Origin: Symbiotaphrina buchneri
Taxonomy: Eukaryota; Ascomycota; Symbiotaphrinales; Symbiotaphrinaceae
NCBI GenBank assembly: GCA_001599915.1
Contig: BCIG01000021.1
Coordinates: forward strand, 496,001 to 560,000
Direction of reading: 5' to 3'
Length of the DNA stretch: 64,000 nucleotides
A program made the position numbers and the translations under genes. Shown here piece by piece: positions 44,349 through 56,049 of the stretch (its first letter is position 1; each line of letters opens with the position of its first letter). The notes under the pieces were generated by a model. The model ran no database searches and had not been told where the DNA came from. It saw only the letters and a list, made by a program, of their open reading frames with translations.

Positions 44349-44423
44349 GGAATCCTCCGGGTGATGGAAGTGTCCATGAGAGAGCGAAGGCAATGTAACG
44401 CCCGCTAGGCTCACGCTCCTCAG

Positions 44424-45738
44424 TCATACGATATGTTTTTCCCAAAGTCGGTCTACCAGCCAGCGGCAGGGGTACTTGCTCGGAAGGATACATGCAGGAA
44501 TGTATCTCAGCCAGTCATCTTTGTCGGTCGGGGATACCAAATGGGTCACCTTGAAGGATTCAAAGTAGTCAGGGTAGAAGCCGCTCACTTCCCAATCAAG
44601 TAGACCAGCGAGCTTATAAGATCCGTCCGGCTGTTCCTGAACCATAATATTGCCTCGGTGCAAGTCACCATGAGTGAAGACGATCTTCACATCTTGGTCA
44701 GTTTGTTCGGATGAAGCTAGCCCCCTGAGCAGATCGATATACGCTGGACCGCCATAATGTGGGTCCGAGAACAGGAAGTCCTCAAATTCCCTTGCTGAGA
44801 ATATTGGCTTCTTGCTCTGTCGAGTGTGTCGCCTGATGTCTTTGCAGCCCTCGCCCGAGACCCCTCCGAGTGCTACACCTGCTGGGAACGCCAGGCTTCT
44901 CATCGTTTTCAAGATCCCGTCAAGCTGTTCAGAGAGGCTTCTCTTATTGTCATCGGTCAGGTGCGGATACGCATCCTCTAAGGTCGTTCCGGGAACAAAC
45001 GAGCTGAATGTGTAGGTACAGCGGTTACCGGTGAGCATGCCAAGAGGCCTTGGAGCGGGTATTGCTGGACAATGGTTCTCCAAGTATTCTGTGCTTGTAG
45101 ACTCAGTCGTATCCATGTCCTGGTCGAATCGCCGGATTTTGACGACCACATCATTTCCGTACTTGACGACCCGATGCCCGCTTCCAGCCACCTTAGACTG
45201 CCAGATGAGCACGCTTTTCTCAATTATGTTCTGAAGCGCCGCAATTGGGTCTGTTGCCGGACCTGGGCTCTCTTTCGCCAACAAATTTTCTAGGCGGAAG
45301 TCGACCGAGTACGTGATCCTCAACTCCGTGTCCTCCACCGTTTGAGTGGGTTCAGTCGTGTCAGTAGGCTGGGCCGTGGTGTCTTCGTTCGGTGCCTGTT
45401 GAGCTATACCTAGCGGGAACATGTGTATCAGTACGTCACTTGGATTGTACGGTGAGGATTGTATTACCGGCGCCAATGCCCTTCTTTGCCTGTAGTCGGG
45501 AGGAATAATGGAGCGGTATCAGAGTCGCGATGTCTTTCTCTGGATCTTCTTCCAGCGCCTTTTCGATCTTGGCAAGGAGCCACTTGTTGAACTTCGCAGC
45601 TTTAGAGATTTCATCAGTATTGCCCGCGTTCCCGAGAGCATCATTTAGGAGTGTCCTTTTGGCAGGAACAAGGGTGTCAGGCATCTTTTGGTCATGGCCA
45701 TGATCGCCATTCGCAGGATTGCTCAAATCTTTGTCCAT
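44424..45738 (-). CDS. Aminoglycoside-phosphotransferase-family (APH) kinase-like protein
   Basis: Two exons (45738-45468 and 45409-44424) give an intact 418-aa frame. The N-terminal ~110 residues are acidic and Pro/Thr-rich. The kinase-like fold follows: HRVVKYGNDVVVKIRR has the ATP-binding lysine, EYLENHCPAIPAPRPLG is the usual APH stretch, and FVPGTTLEDAYPHL is the hinge region. The catalytic loop is THGDLHRGNIMV (about 336-347), and LLDWEVSGFYPDYFE (about 360-374) holds the metal-binding Asp. All catalytic elements are present. Fungal members of PF01636 are mostly of unknown substrate and need not act on antibiotics. Confidence 0.85.
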
Positions 45739-46653
45739 CGCTGTCTGTACCGAAGAGGTAGGAAGAGGAAGCTACGGAGGCTAGTGATGTGATAGAAAAG
45801 GCGGTGAAGAATGATAGTTGATTAAGCGAGGCATCGCACGCGACCAGAGGGATGGATCAGCTTCACGATGCCTTCATCCTCACAGTTAATGGTGATATGG
45901 CACGGGCATTCTGACCCGACACTGGTTAAAGGTCATCGAATACTGAAGATACTAATCGTTTCTGCCATCGACTTGAAACTTAATCTGGCTGATCCTGGCT
46001 GAGCCGGTATTTATTTCGAAAAACACGGTCAAAGTTCTCTTGTGCGGTCGGCCTCGTCGTGATGACCGGAACAAGACTGAAATATTTGACTGGGGCAATT
46101 GGCTAACGGACAGTTGGTGGATGGTCTCTTGCACATTGCACGCGTCGAAGGCATAGTGCTTATCAATGATCGTTTCAAAACCTTTTCTACATGAAGGGAA
46201 AATTGGGTTCCAGATTCCAGGCGAAATAGATGCGCAGTGCTTTCATCTGCCAGGATCGGTGTATCATCGCCCGCATTGTTTCGACTCAATATTATCTCAT
46301 TCTTGACGACAGCACGCAATCCGAGCACACGCAAAACGATTCCTGAAGAAGGCACAGATGGCATGGACAGCCGGCCTCGACGTTCTATGGCGAGTATACA
46401 TAGCGAGCACACAATCGGCTGCAACTGAAAAAGGTGCAAGCTGATAGGCTGAAGATGTCGACACGTCGAATTCGCCATTTCTGCGCCGATGGCGTTACAC
46501 AACTCTGGCAACATTGTACGAGAAATTCCGGGCCGTATAGCCGGACTCCAAACTCTATGAAGTAGTGGGCAGAATACAAATGCACAACATATCCGCCTTT
46601 GAAAGGAGATTTTCCAACCGGGTAGCTCAGGTATCAGGAATCCTTCGTTCACC
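45739..46653. other. Divergent intergenic region
   Basis: A 248-codon minus frame (46029-46775) overlaps the start of the TauD-like gene and has no recognisable domain; I treat it as chance. The region otherwise holds the promoters of the kinase and dioxygenase genes. Confidence 0.35.
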
Positions 46654-47998
46654 ATGGCCCCATCTGTCGCCCAGCTGCCGGTGTCGACTGCGACACCAAA
46701 CATCACCTCTTTGAGAGATGGTCTTTCGAAGGTCGAAATAACGGCGGTTGAAGCCCCGCCGTCGCCCAAGATCAAAAGGCAGATCGATGAGGAAGGCGGG
46801 GAAGACTACAGCATCGGTAAGTCACTGATTGTCCAATTCACTGTTAGCAATGTTCTAAAAGTGCACCGCACCAGTACCCTCAATATCTCCCAACCTGGGA
46901 TCCATCGGAGAAATACCCTCCTCTAGAGCCCTTCGAGCACATCGAGCGCGGTATCGGCGCCGATCCAACCTTCAAAGATCTCCTGCCCGATGGCAGCAAG
47001 ATCCAAAAGTTAACGCCGACTACTGGCTCCGAAGTCCACGGCGTGCAGCTGAGCAAGCTCACCGCCCCGGGCCGGGACCAACTCGCGCTGCTCGTCGCGC
47101 AACGCAAGGTCGTCGCCTTCCGAGACCAAGACTTCGCCGACCTGCCCGTCGTGGACGCTTTGGAATTCGGCAGCTACTTCGGACGACACCACATCCACCC
47201 GACGAGCGGGGCGCCCGAGGGGATCCCCGAGTTCCATCTCGTGCACCGTTACGGCGGCGGCGGCGAGTTCGACCGCTTCCTGCAGAACAAGAATAGCAGC
47301 GCTAGCTGGCACTCGGATGTGACGTACGAGTTGCAGCCGCCGGGAACGACATTCCTTATTATCTATGACACGCCTGAGGCGGGCGGCGATACGCTGTTTG
47401 CGAACCAGGTTGAGGCTTATAATCGCCTCTCGCCGGCGTTGAAGGAGCGCCTGCATGGGCTGAAGGCGGTGCATTCGGGGTTCGAGCAGGCGCAGTTCAG
47501 TCGTGACCGTGGGGGCATTGTGAGGAGGGAACCGGTCCAGCATGAGCATCCCATTGTGCGCACGCATCCCGCAACTAGGGAGAAGGCGTTGTTCATCAAC
47601 GGCGGATGTGAGTATTGACCATACCGATATGGATACATCAGCTGTTAATTTGTGCCTTTATAGTCACTCGCAGCATCGTGGGCCTGAAGAAAGAGGAGAG
47701 CGATGCTCTCCTGTCTTTCCTGCTCACTCACATCTCACGAGGTATTGATTGGCAAGCCAGAGTCCGCTGGGCCCCCAAGACCGTCGTAGTGTGGGATGTG
47801 AGTCGAAGTGACACCTTCCTCGAACAAACAATAGTGTTAATAAGCCGCTTCTAGAATCGTGTTACGGTCCATTCGGCCACGTTGGACTGGAATACTGGCG
47901 AACGTCGCCATCTGGCGAGGATAACACCACAAGTGGAACGTCCCTATGAGACTCCATACGTCCTTGAAGCCGCAAAGGACACAACTTCGAAGGATTAG
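46654..47998 (+). CDS. TauD-type Fe(II)/2-oxoglutarate dioxygenase (sulfonate/taurine-like)
   Basis: Exon 1 is 46654-46816 (ending at a strong GTAAGT donor); later exons are about 46875-47608, 47664-47797 and 47855-47998. KIKRQIDEEGG and YPQYLPTWDPSEKYPPL open the protein as in fungal sulfonate dioxygenases. The iron site is SASWHSDVTYE (HxD) with a distal His in NRVTVHSAT, and RRHLARITPQVERP carries the 2-oxoglutarate-binding Arg region. Exon 1 ends one base into a codon, but the conserved exon 2 frame would need a codon boundary at the CAG/TAC junction; I found no canonical splice pair that reconciles them. A one-base error or indel is likely. Expected role: oxygenolytic release of sulfite from taurine or another sulfonate. 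Confidence 0.8.
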
Positions 47999-48967
47999 TT
48001 GGAGCTCAATAGCGGTACAGAACCCACTAGCGACGATAGAAATATCATATGCCATGCTTCTCAACTAGTCCATTTGCAATATTGCTTTCAATGATACAGC
48101 CTATCAGATCCTGAGTGAGTTTAACCTGTAGTTGTAAACGCCCTTCCAGCTCCTTCTGGGGTAATCGGTGATGGCACGACCCCTGTTTTTGGTTATCGAG
48201 ACCCCTCTCATCTATTCACATCGTATAATACTATCCGCATATCTCGTCTATCTAAATCACTTCGTACCTATCTACCCGGCTGATCTCCATGACGGACGGA
48301 GCGATCAATCATTAACCTGATTCAGGGCAACATGTGTTAAATCTATTTGCATCAGATCTATCTGTATATCTATATCGTATCATTCATATCTATCCATATC
48401 ATCTTCATAAATAATGAACTGTTCAATTAGTCCATCGCTCAATCCAGGACAGCATCTTATACCTATCTACATATCGATATGTTATCCTATCTATCCACAT
48501 TATATCTCATACAAAACTATTTTGAATAGTATGAACAATGTAAGCCACCATCCAGCGTGTACGACACTATAATTTCTTAATCCAAAGTTTTATATCGTTC
48601 TAGATATTCGAAATATTAGAGTAAGCCTTTTTCAAGAAAAAAGAAATCAGATTAGTGATTAGTCCGCATGGTCCACCAAATCGCCCTTTCTTTTGTATGA
48701 GAGGGGCGTGCAGTTACCAAAAACGGGCGACTTACCATTACTGATTGCCTTCTTCTGATTCTTCCTGGACCCTACCAGATGCAGCTCATATCCTGCCTCG
48801 TATAGAAACTTCCTCTCTCCCTGCAATCTCAGACTCAGTTCCTGCCCTCACGCTTTCTCACCAATGGTAAGAAAGTTCTTCCTACGCTACGCTATCAGAT
48901 AGACCAAGATGGGGATGTTTTTAATGGTTATTCACTCCGGACTTGAGATACTGGTGTGGGATTGATT
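47999..48967. other. AT-rich, TATC-rich gene-free stretch
   Basis: From about 48150 to 48620 the sequence is markedly AT-rich, with many TATC, CATATC and CTATC words, and has no frame above 60 codons. It separates the metabolic genes from the 682-aa gene. It may be a degenerate microsatellite. Confidence 0.5.
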
Positions 48968-51225
48968 CTATAGGGATTGGTCATAGGCGACCAACCTGTC
49001 TCCAAATGGACTGAACCACCACTCCAAGCTCCCCTGAAGACCTATGTGCACCATCCCTTTCTCTTCATCAAACTCTTGTTCGGCGTGGTTGACAACCTTC
49101 ATTTTTCTTATAGGGTACGAGTTGCCGTAATCCTCAGATGGCGACTCCCAATACCGGAGCACGTAAGTTTCTTCTCCTGAGACATCGAAGTCCTCAATAT
49201 TCCCATCCCAGCGCCATTGCCCCAGCACCTCGGCGTGGCCATGACGGTAATGGAGCATGATACCCAAGACGCGCCGACCGAGGTCCTGGCAGACTTGTAT
49301 GCTTGCTATTCCGTCCAGAGAAGCGCTTGTAAAGTGCCACGCCCTCCCGGCCACCATGTGGCGTGGGACCCAGCGTGGGAGATCCCTTCGACGAGGGCCT
49401 CTAAATCCATTTGCTTGCCGCGCTGCGTCATGTGTCAGAGGTACAACTCCAAAGCCAAGGATCCCTCGCCCCGTCTTTGTGACCTGGATACGGGCGGCGT
49501 TGTAGCAGAAGCCTTGCGCAGGCCCTTCGTTTTCTGCCATCAGCTGCAGAGTCTCGTAGAAACTGAGCAGTTCGGGAACCACATAGGGCCCAAAGAAACA
49601 CCATCTTCCCTTGTTGGTACAGATCTACAAAGAATGTGAGTAGGCCACATGAAAATTGGAAAAGGCCTCGTCCACTCTCACCTGCAATATTGGGTATGGC
49701 TGATGAATCCTGTCCATCCTGTTCAGCCAGAGGCAAACTGACACGATGACCTCTCCCGGGGCGACAGTAAAGTATCGCCATACAAGCGGTCCCTTGTGGG
49801 GCGATGCTTGAATCTCTGATTCAGTATTGTGGTAAAGTTGCCTTGTTGATCCAGGGTCACCATCGTAAGGCAACAAATTTTTCACGCCGAAGTATGGATG
49901 GCAGGCAGCGATAAAGCCACAGGTTCCCTGAGTCACCGGCACGTAACATATGCGTTGGTATGCGCTGCTATTCAGTTCGGATGGATAACAATTGATTGAT
50001 CTGAGCTTTGGTGGCCTCCGAACGTTCCACTGGAGGCGAATCGGATGACCGAATGGGATTTCAGATGCTCCAGCGAGTGTGGCGTCATGTTGAATCAAGC
50101 CCTGTTCAATAAGTAAGAATGCTTCTCACGGATGAATTTGCCTGGGAAGTCTAGTACTGACACGTGAGCGCACTATGATAGAATCATTTCCATTTGTTTC
50201 CAGAATTGTGAACCAATGTTTCAGGCCTTCTGGCGCCAAAACATTATCAGTTTCCACACTAAAGCCGCGGATCCCAGTCTCGTCTCGAAGAACTACAAGT
50301 TTCGACAGAATCTCGTCTAGATGAAGTATCTCATCGTGATCCTCCAGGGGTTGATTGCTAATCTCCGTGATATAATCTGCACCCATCATTTGAAGCTTCT
50401 TCATGTAGATATCTCCGCGCAGTCGGATAGTTGTGCTTGTGGGACCCGTATCCGCCTTTTTCCGCTCGCGTTGAAATCGAAGACGGGAAATCAACTTCCA
50501 GGACTCGCTCCCGCAGATGATGGCAGATAGCGCCGGACATGGCGCGATGAATGAGAGGGTGAGGATTTGCAGTTCCTGTGGCAAAAGCGCGAGATCGATG
50601 CCACTCAGTTGATGGACTACCCGTTGGACCTCTGTCAGATTGTGAATCATGAACCTGCGTCTTCTTTCTGCTGCATCGCTGGCAAGCATCGTGTCGGTGG
50701 GCAATGTGGAGCGACCCAATTCCCAGATATCGAGCATAGTCTGCTCTGTCGAGGTTGTGACCAACTCATGTGCGCCTTCTGAGGTACAACCTTCTGTGCT
50801 CTCTTGCCCTTTCTGCAAAGACAGACGATTTCTCAGCAAGCCATAGCAGTCGAAGTGAAAACAATATCCGCGCGATGAAGCCTCGCGACCACAACGTTCC
50901 CCATTCGGTCTGCAAACGCAGAATTTAGCACTTTTGAGCGGGTTGTTGTACTCCGACTGCCAATGAATTCTGGTCTCCTCCTCCCATATTGCCCTTCGCA
51001 TCAAGAAGGGTTCCGAATACGCTTCATAGCACTTGCGACCAATGACTAAAAGGACGGCTTCTGATTAGACTTCTGGCACATGCCATCACCAGACGATGAT
51101 GGGGAACCACTCAGGTCACCAGTCTAACCTCACTTACCTGAAGCTGTAGCATCGCCATAGGCAATAGCAATACCACAAATGCAGCATCTGATACTCAATA
51201 ACGGTATTGCCGACGCTGTGGCCAT
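48968..51225 (-). CDS. Uncharacterised 682-aa protein with Cys-rich N-terminus
   Basis: Four exons (51225-51138, 51045-50162, 50101-49682, 49624-48968) give an intact frame. The first exon encodes MATASAIPLLSIRCCICGIAIAYG, and the next adds RKCYEAY and later CVCRPNGERCGREASSRGYCFHFDCY; the spaced Cys/His residues look like a zinc-binding module over the first ~90 residues. The segment LALLPQELQILTLSFI (about residues 180-195) recalls an F-box-like helix. The C-terminal half looks like a beta-rich globular domain (RRVLGIMLHYRHGHAEVLGQW, YPIRKMKVVNHAEQEFDEEKG). I recognise no catalytic motif. The type is common as orphan multigene families in Aspergilli, which is recollection and not a search result. 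Confidence 0.72.
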
Positions 51226-51764
51226 TAGACTGTGGTGCTCAGTTAGTTGATGGTTCTATGGCATCGCGAGTTTGACAAGCGTTAGGGGACAGAAGAGGTT
51301 CACCGCCATGTTTGAAACAAACGGTTACCCGCATATTAAGGGCAGCCAATCAAAACCTCCCACAAAGGGTCACAAAGCCGGGGAAATCAATGGAAAATGC
51401 CAAAGACATTTCGAAACGCATCCAGAAAGCCAAGAAAGCAAAAGCAAAAAGCTAAAAAGAAAAAGAATAATAAAGACAAAAACATACAACAACCCGGATT
51501 CCCAAGTCGTCCCCGACCTTAGTACTAACGGGTCGGTCGGTGGCTTAGATTCAGCAGAGCGAACGGGATGCGTCGTTCTCCACCGCCTGTGGTCGTATGT
51601 ACTTGTTTGGAGCATTATTGCAATATATATGCTGCCTCTATTCATAAACAGATGACATGCATGCTATGTACATTGCTTGAAGAGAGGGAGTGCTGCACGC
51701 TCTAGTTTCGTTTTCTGGCAGGCTCAGGCCCTCGTATGAGATGAGGGATCCGTGTATATGCCAA
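51226..51764. other. Intergenic, nothing recognised
   Basis: Upstream region of the 682-aa gene and 3' region of the exporter; a Lys/Ser-rich plus frame at 51272-51655 looks like chance. Confidence 0.35.
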
Positions 51765-53915
51765 TCACCTCTGCCCCGTGAAACGACTCTTCTGCCTAAT
51801 GCGCTTGCCGTATTTATAGAATATATACCTGACCATCCCAGCATATAATCAGCCCTTTTATCGCTCCTCGCCCAAAACAAAAGCCGAGACTCAACTATGG
51901 GGCCGGAATAGACTTACGGAAACGGCGCCATGGCAAGCGTGATCATGGCCAACAGGAAGGAGGCCCACTGAAAGCCTAAATCGTCGAACACTGTACACGC
52001 CCAACGCAGACGGGCCGGCTTTTAGCGATCCCAGAGACTTGAAGATAGATGGAGGGATTTTGTAGGAAGAAGAGGGAAGGTAAAGGATATGCACATACTG
52101 GCGTGGCCGAAGAGAGGAAACGCGCCGGCAAACAGGTTCCGGCTGAAACTGTTGGCCGCCAAGGCGCTGGCGCCGTACAGGGGATATGAATCGACGAGGA
52201 ACGTCCACACGCCGGAGAAGACCATGATGACGCTGTGGGCTGCTATTTAGCCAGGATTGATTCTAAGACGGACAGGAACCAGACTGCTTTGGGAATTGAA
52301 GCGAGGGGGTAAAGGCGGGTAAGACGGGGTTGCACATACCCCGCTCCAAAGAACGCACTACCGATGATCGGCACAATCCAGTGCACAGAGCGATATGTCG
52401 TCCATCCGAACCAGAGCAGGCCAATCGTGCACAGCGGCGCCCCGGCGATGGCAGGCGGCAGGCGATATTCGGGCTCAGACTCCCCCGGTAGCCCCGCGGC
52501 GGCGTGTCGGGCGAGCAGGCGCTGGTAGTAGCGGCGCCATCTGTGTAGTGAGGTAGATATTATCAGCGGCTGTCACATGGAGGTAGGGAGATGATCTGCT
52601 TGGGGGTTGCTCTGTCTTACAGTGGATCGCAGGCGATGGCTACCAGCATGCCGATAGCAAGGCCGAGGAAACTGAGTCCGCTCTGCCAGAGGGAGAAATC
52701 GTGGTTGGTAGAGAAGACGAGCGGCAGCGCACCGAAGAAGAGATAGATAATGCCGAGAAGGAGGGCGGTGAAGATGCATAGGTTGAGACACATTGGTTCG
52801 AGCGCCAGCAGGAGGAAAGGGCGGTAGATGGAGGTGAGAACAGTCTATAGCGAGGTTAGAATACGCTGGGAAATCTGCCGAATTGGTAAGGTGGTAGTGT
52901 CAAGGTGAGAACGGACCCGCGGGATCGAGCGATCCATCTTCTCAATTGGTGCATGCCATCTGTCATCGCCTGTCTCTTTCCGCAGTTTTATGGCGTGGTT
53001 TCGTTGGAGTACGGGCTGATACGTCTCCGGGACGAGGAAAACGATCATTGCGAGGTGCACGCCCGTCCAGATGAGGAGGACATAGAATGTCCAGCGCCTA
53101 TTAACGTTAATGGCCGGGCAGGGGATCTGGGCTCTTAAGCCATACCAGTCTGCATAGTAATTGATGAAACCTCCTAAGATTGGCCCTAGCTCTGGACCAA
53201 GACTTGGATTGATCGTCAGTGGGATGAACAGGAGGTTATGGTTGGGTATACATACAAGGGGCCAGTTGTATAAAATGTCATTGGAGCCTGTAAGTCGCCC
53301 TTGGAGAAGAGATCTCCGACCGTCGATCCGGCCGTGCCTAGAAAAAGCGCACCCGAGAAGCCGTTGAGGAAACGCGCCACAATCACCGTCTGAATGTTCT
53401 GTGCAACAGCACAAGGAATGATCCAGATCAGAGAGAAAAGATATGAGCCAATATAGATCGGCTTCCGGCCATAGAACTAGCCGTCAAGTAATTTTGGTTA
53501 GAAAAAGGATCCCATCATGATCGATTGATGATATAGAGCCTCTCACCTCGCTCAAGGGCGCCAAGATCATCGGACTGAGCATGACGCCAAAGTTAAACAG
53601 ACTCAGACCCAACGTCGCGACAATCTCGCTGCAGCCGAAGTCTCGCTCTAGTTGATCATATGTCGTGGAGTAGATCGAGCTAGAACATGCCACACACAAG
53701 CTACTGCTCGAGATGATAAGCACCAAGATCCACTTTCGCACCTTTGACATGCTCCGAGGGCTTCGCTTATCATTGTCACCCTCAAAGATCACCTCGAAAC
53801 TCTCAGTTTCGTCGCTTTTCTCGGCGCTCATTTGGCCGGAACGGAGTGCTCCGTTCTGTGGCACTGTGCCGGCCTTGGGCAGGGCAGTGTCCTGACGGAC
53901 AGGTTCGTGAGACAT
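51765..53915 (-). CDS. DHA1-type MFS exporter
   Basis: Nine exons (53915-53547, 53476-53256, 53202-53146, 53097-52917, 52844-52621, 52540-52340, 52232-52099, 51975-51918, 51828-51765) sum to an intact 502-aa frame. The cytosolic N-terminus ends in [16 protein letters not shown]. Landmarks include [15 protein letters not shown] (motif A region), [21 protein letters not shown] (motif C) and [16 protein letters not shown] in the C-terminal half. It ends in [12 protein letters not shown], the usual tail of this subgroup. About 12 helices are expected. Between FPLFGHA and [10 protein letters not shown] the MYxxLG segment usual in this subgroup is missing, so a micro-exon in the 123-nt intron 52098-51976 may be overlooked. 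It probably exports a drug or metabolite and sits next to an enoyl reductase and a regulator. Confidence 0.83.
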
Positions 53916-54316
53916 TGATACGTCCACTGACGAGACATGGGATGAGCTTTACTCGAACAGGAGGTGTTGCGGTCGGATTCGAAGCTGTCTGAGTGTACTT
54001 TCATAGTATTCGGCGAAGCGGCCAGGGAGGCGAGACAACAGGGCTAGGATCAGGGTACTGTAGTCCGCATGCCGTCGACGATGCCAAGGCCCACTATAAC
54101 CTGCGGCCGATGTGACGGCGATTCCGCTAGCGCGTCATCTCGTCGGCCTTCGGGAAAATGTGGCGCGAGGCCGAAAGCCTGGTGATAAATAAAGGGGAGA
54201 CAATATTGCCTCGTACCATGGCTCGTGATGTGGATACCATAAGGCAGTTTTATATGAATAGGATAAATATTATACGCCCAGTATATACGGGCAACGGAAA
54301 CATGCCCCGCGTCTCA
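53916..54316. other. Intergenic, nothing recognised
   Basis: Promoter of the exporter and 3' region of the enoyl reductase gene. Confidence 0.35.
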
Positions 54317-55600
54317 TCAGTTTGCGATATTGTAGATCAATTTCACCCCACTGACATCTCCCTTCCGCAACTTCTCCAAGCCATCCAACACCCCTTCCAG
54401 TCCACCCTTCTGTAACGCATGGGGATGCGGAATCACGCGTCCATCAGCCACCAACTGATGCGCAAGTTCCCAGAACATCGCACCAAAGCGCAGGTCTTCG
54501 GGATTACCGGGGACGAGTACGCCATTCGGGCCCATTACTCTGATATCCTCCCCGATCATAGTGCATGCCAGCGTGGATTTGTTGATGAGGTCTTGACGAA
54601 CGGGCTCTGCAGCCAATAATTGGGAATAGGTCCCCCCGCGAGTGGAGAGACTGTCGGCACAAAATTTCACTGACGCTCCTTCGGATATTGTGTCGAAGGC
54701 GAACTCAAGTGAGTTTTTTGTCATATCACGGATATGCGATGGAGCTGCTGGGTCGTTCTAGAGGACGGAAAAGGTTCAGTTAATCCGAAGGAAAGAGCAA
54801 TCTTGTGACTGGCTCTCTTACATAGTCCAGCACGATATCCGCTCCTCTGGATTTGACAAGGTCAAAATTCTTCGGCGAGCAGGTTGTGATGACCGTAAGT
54901 CCAGAGCTGGGTTCCGCGTCAGCTTTCAATCCTGGCTTCGTGGCAGCCATACTAACAGTTTCGCACATTGTATTGCCAGTGTCCCCGTAGCTGTACTTCC
55001 ACCATAGATCAGTAGATAGGTGGTGCCAGTGACCGGGCTCGTGGGAAGAGGGAGGCCCAATGACTGGTAAAGCCCTTGTCCGACCGTGGAGATACCGACG
55101 CCTAGAGTGGCCGCTTCTTCAAAGCTCTATTGTCGGGAATCTTCATTTGGATATCTCCTTTAGCGAGAATATATTCCGCGAAGGCACCGGTGCGGGGGTT
55201 CATTGCGTTTGCTATAGCCGGCTTCAGCATGTACAGCATATACAGGCTTGGTATTGTGCTGTGGTTGTTTGCAAATACTGACCTCCATGCGTAAAGCCAC
55301 AGACTCTGTCGCCTGCTTTGAACGCCTTTTTCACCTCACTTCCCACCTGTACGACCCAACCTGAGTAGTCGCATCCGACGATTGCACCCTTGTCCAAGTC
55401 AACAAACTATCCGTCTAGAGAACGGGAGAACAGCTTACCACAGAAGGCCACACATCGATATGCTTCCAGTCCGTCGGGTTAATGGCAACAGAGTGCGTCT
55501 TGATCAAGAGATAGGTCGGAGGACACTCCGGAATAGGCACATCTGAGAGCACCGTCGCCTCGCCTGGGGCCGTGATTACCAGTGCCTTTTGGGTTGGCAT
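54317..55600 (-). pseudogene. LovC-like trans-acting enoyl reductase (MDR family) with one frame break
   Basis: Exons 55600-55439, 55388-55283, 55211-54957, 54906-54822 and 54757-54317 encode a zinc-less medium-chain reductase of about 349 aa. HSVAINPTDWKHID and GAIVGCDYSGWVVQVG form the N-terminal GroES-like domain. [16 protein letters not shown] is the NADPH-binding Rossmann motif. SPKNFDLVKSRGADIVLDY and GTYSQLLAAEPV complete the fold. The subgroup includes reductases that work in trans with highly reducing polyketide synthases, but no synthase lies in this window. The exon lengths total one base short: between MKIPDN and [10 protein letters not shown] (about 55120-55130) the frame must shift by one. 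Sequencing error or real inactivation cannot be separated here. Confidence 0.8.
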
Positions 55601-55944
55601 GTTGCCTCTTCAAAATTCAGGAAGAGATAAGGGGAAAGGTCTATCAACAAAGAAAAAACAATGAAACTAGGTGAATGATGGACAATATTAAAACAGAAGG
55701 AGCAGCAGAACAGCCTTTTATAAGCCATCTACATGGCTCATGTAGCTGCTGCGTTCCGCAGGCGTGTAATGCGGTTCAGATCTCTTCGGCATTTACAAAG
55801 AACGAGAATTAGTGTTTATCCGGCGCATAGATGAAATCGGCCCTCGTTATTCTCAATTACAGGGAAAGGGGCAGGGAAAAGCGGTAAAAGTGAACGAATG
55901 GGCGCCAGACCGCCAGGGGCGCATTGGACCGCCGAAACGGGAAG

Positions 55945-55971
55945 ACGGCCGGTAAACGCGCAAGCGGCCGT
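55945..55971. promoter_or_regulatory. Inverted repeat ACGGCCG/CGGCCGT in a divergent promoter
   Basis: Perfect 7-bp arms, 13-nt spacer, with CGG/CCG half-sites. It lies 345 bp upstream of the enoyl reductase start and 79 bp upstream of the divergent Zn2Cys6 gene start, where a regulator bound as a dimer would be expected. GC-rich repeats TGGGCGCC and AGGGGCGC are nearby. Function is inferred. Confidence 0.4.
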
Positions 55972-56049
55972 AGGCGGATATTATGCGCCAATTTCCCGCC
56001 TTCCGCTCCCAACCCTTCAACGTCCGTCTTTCCGCTTCAACGCGTCCGC

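Noticed and set aside
46029-46775. 248-codon minus frame
   Set aside because: Overlaps the start of the TauD-type gene antisense, Cys/Ser-rich without a recognisable domain.
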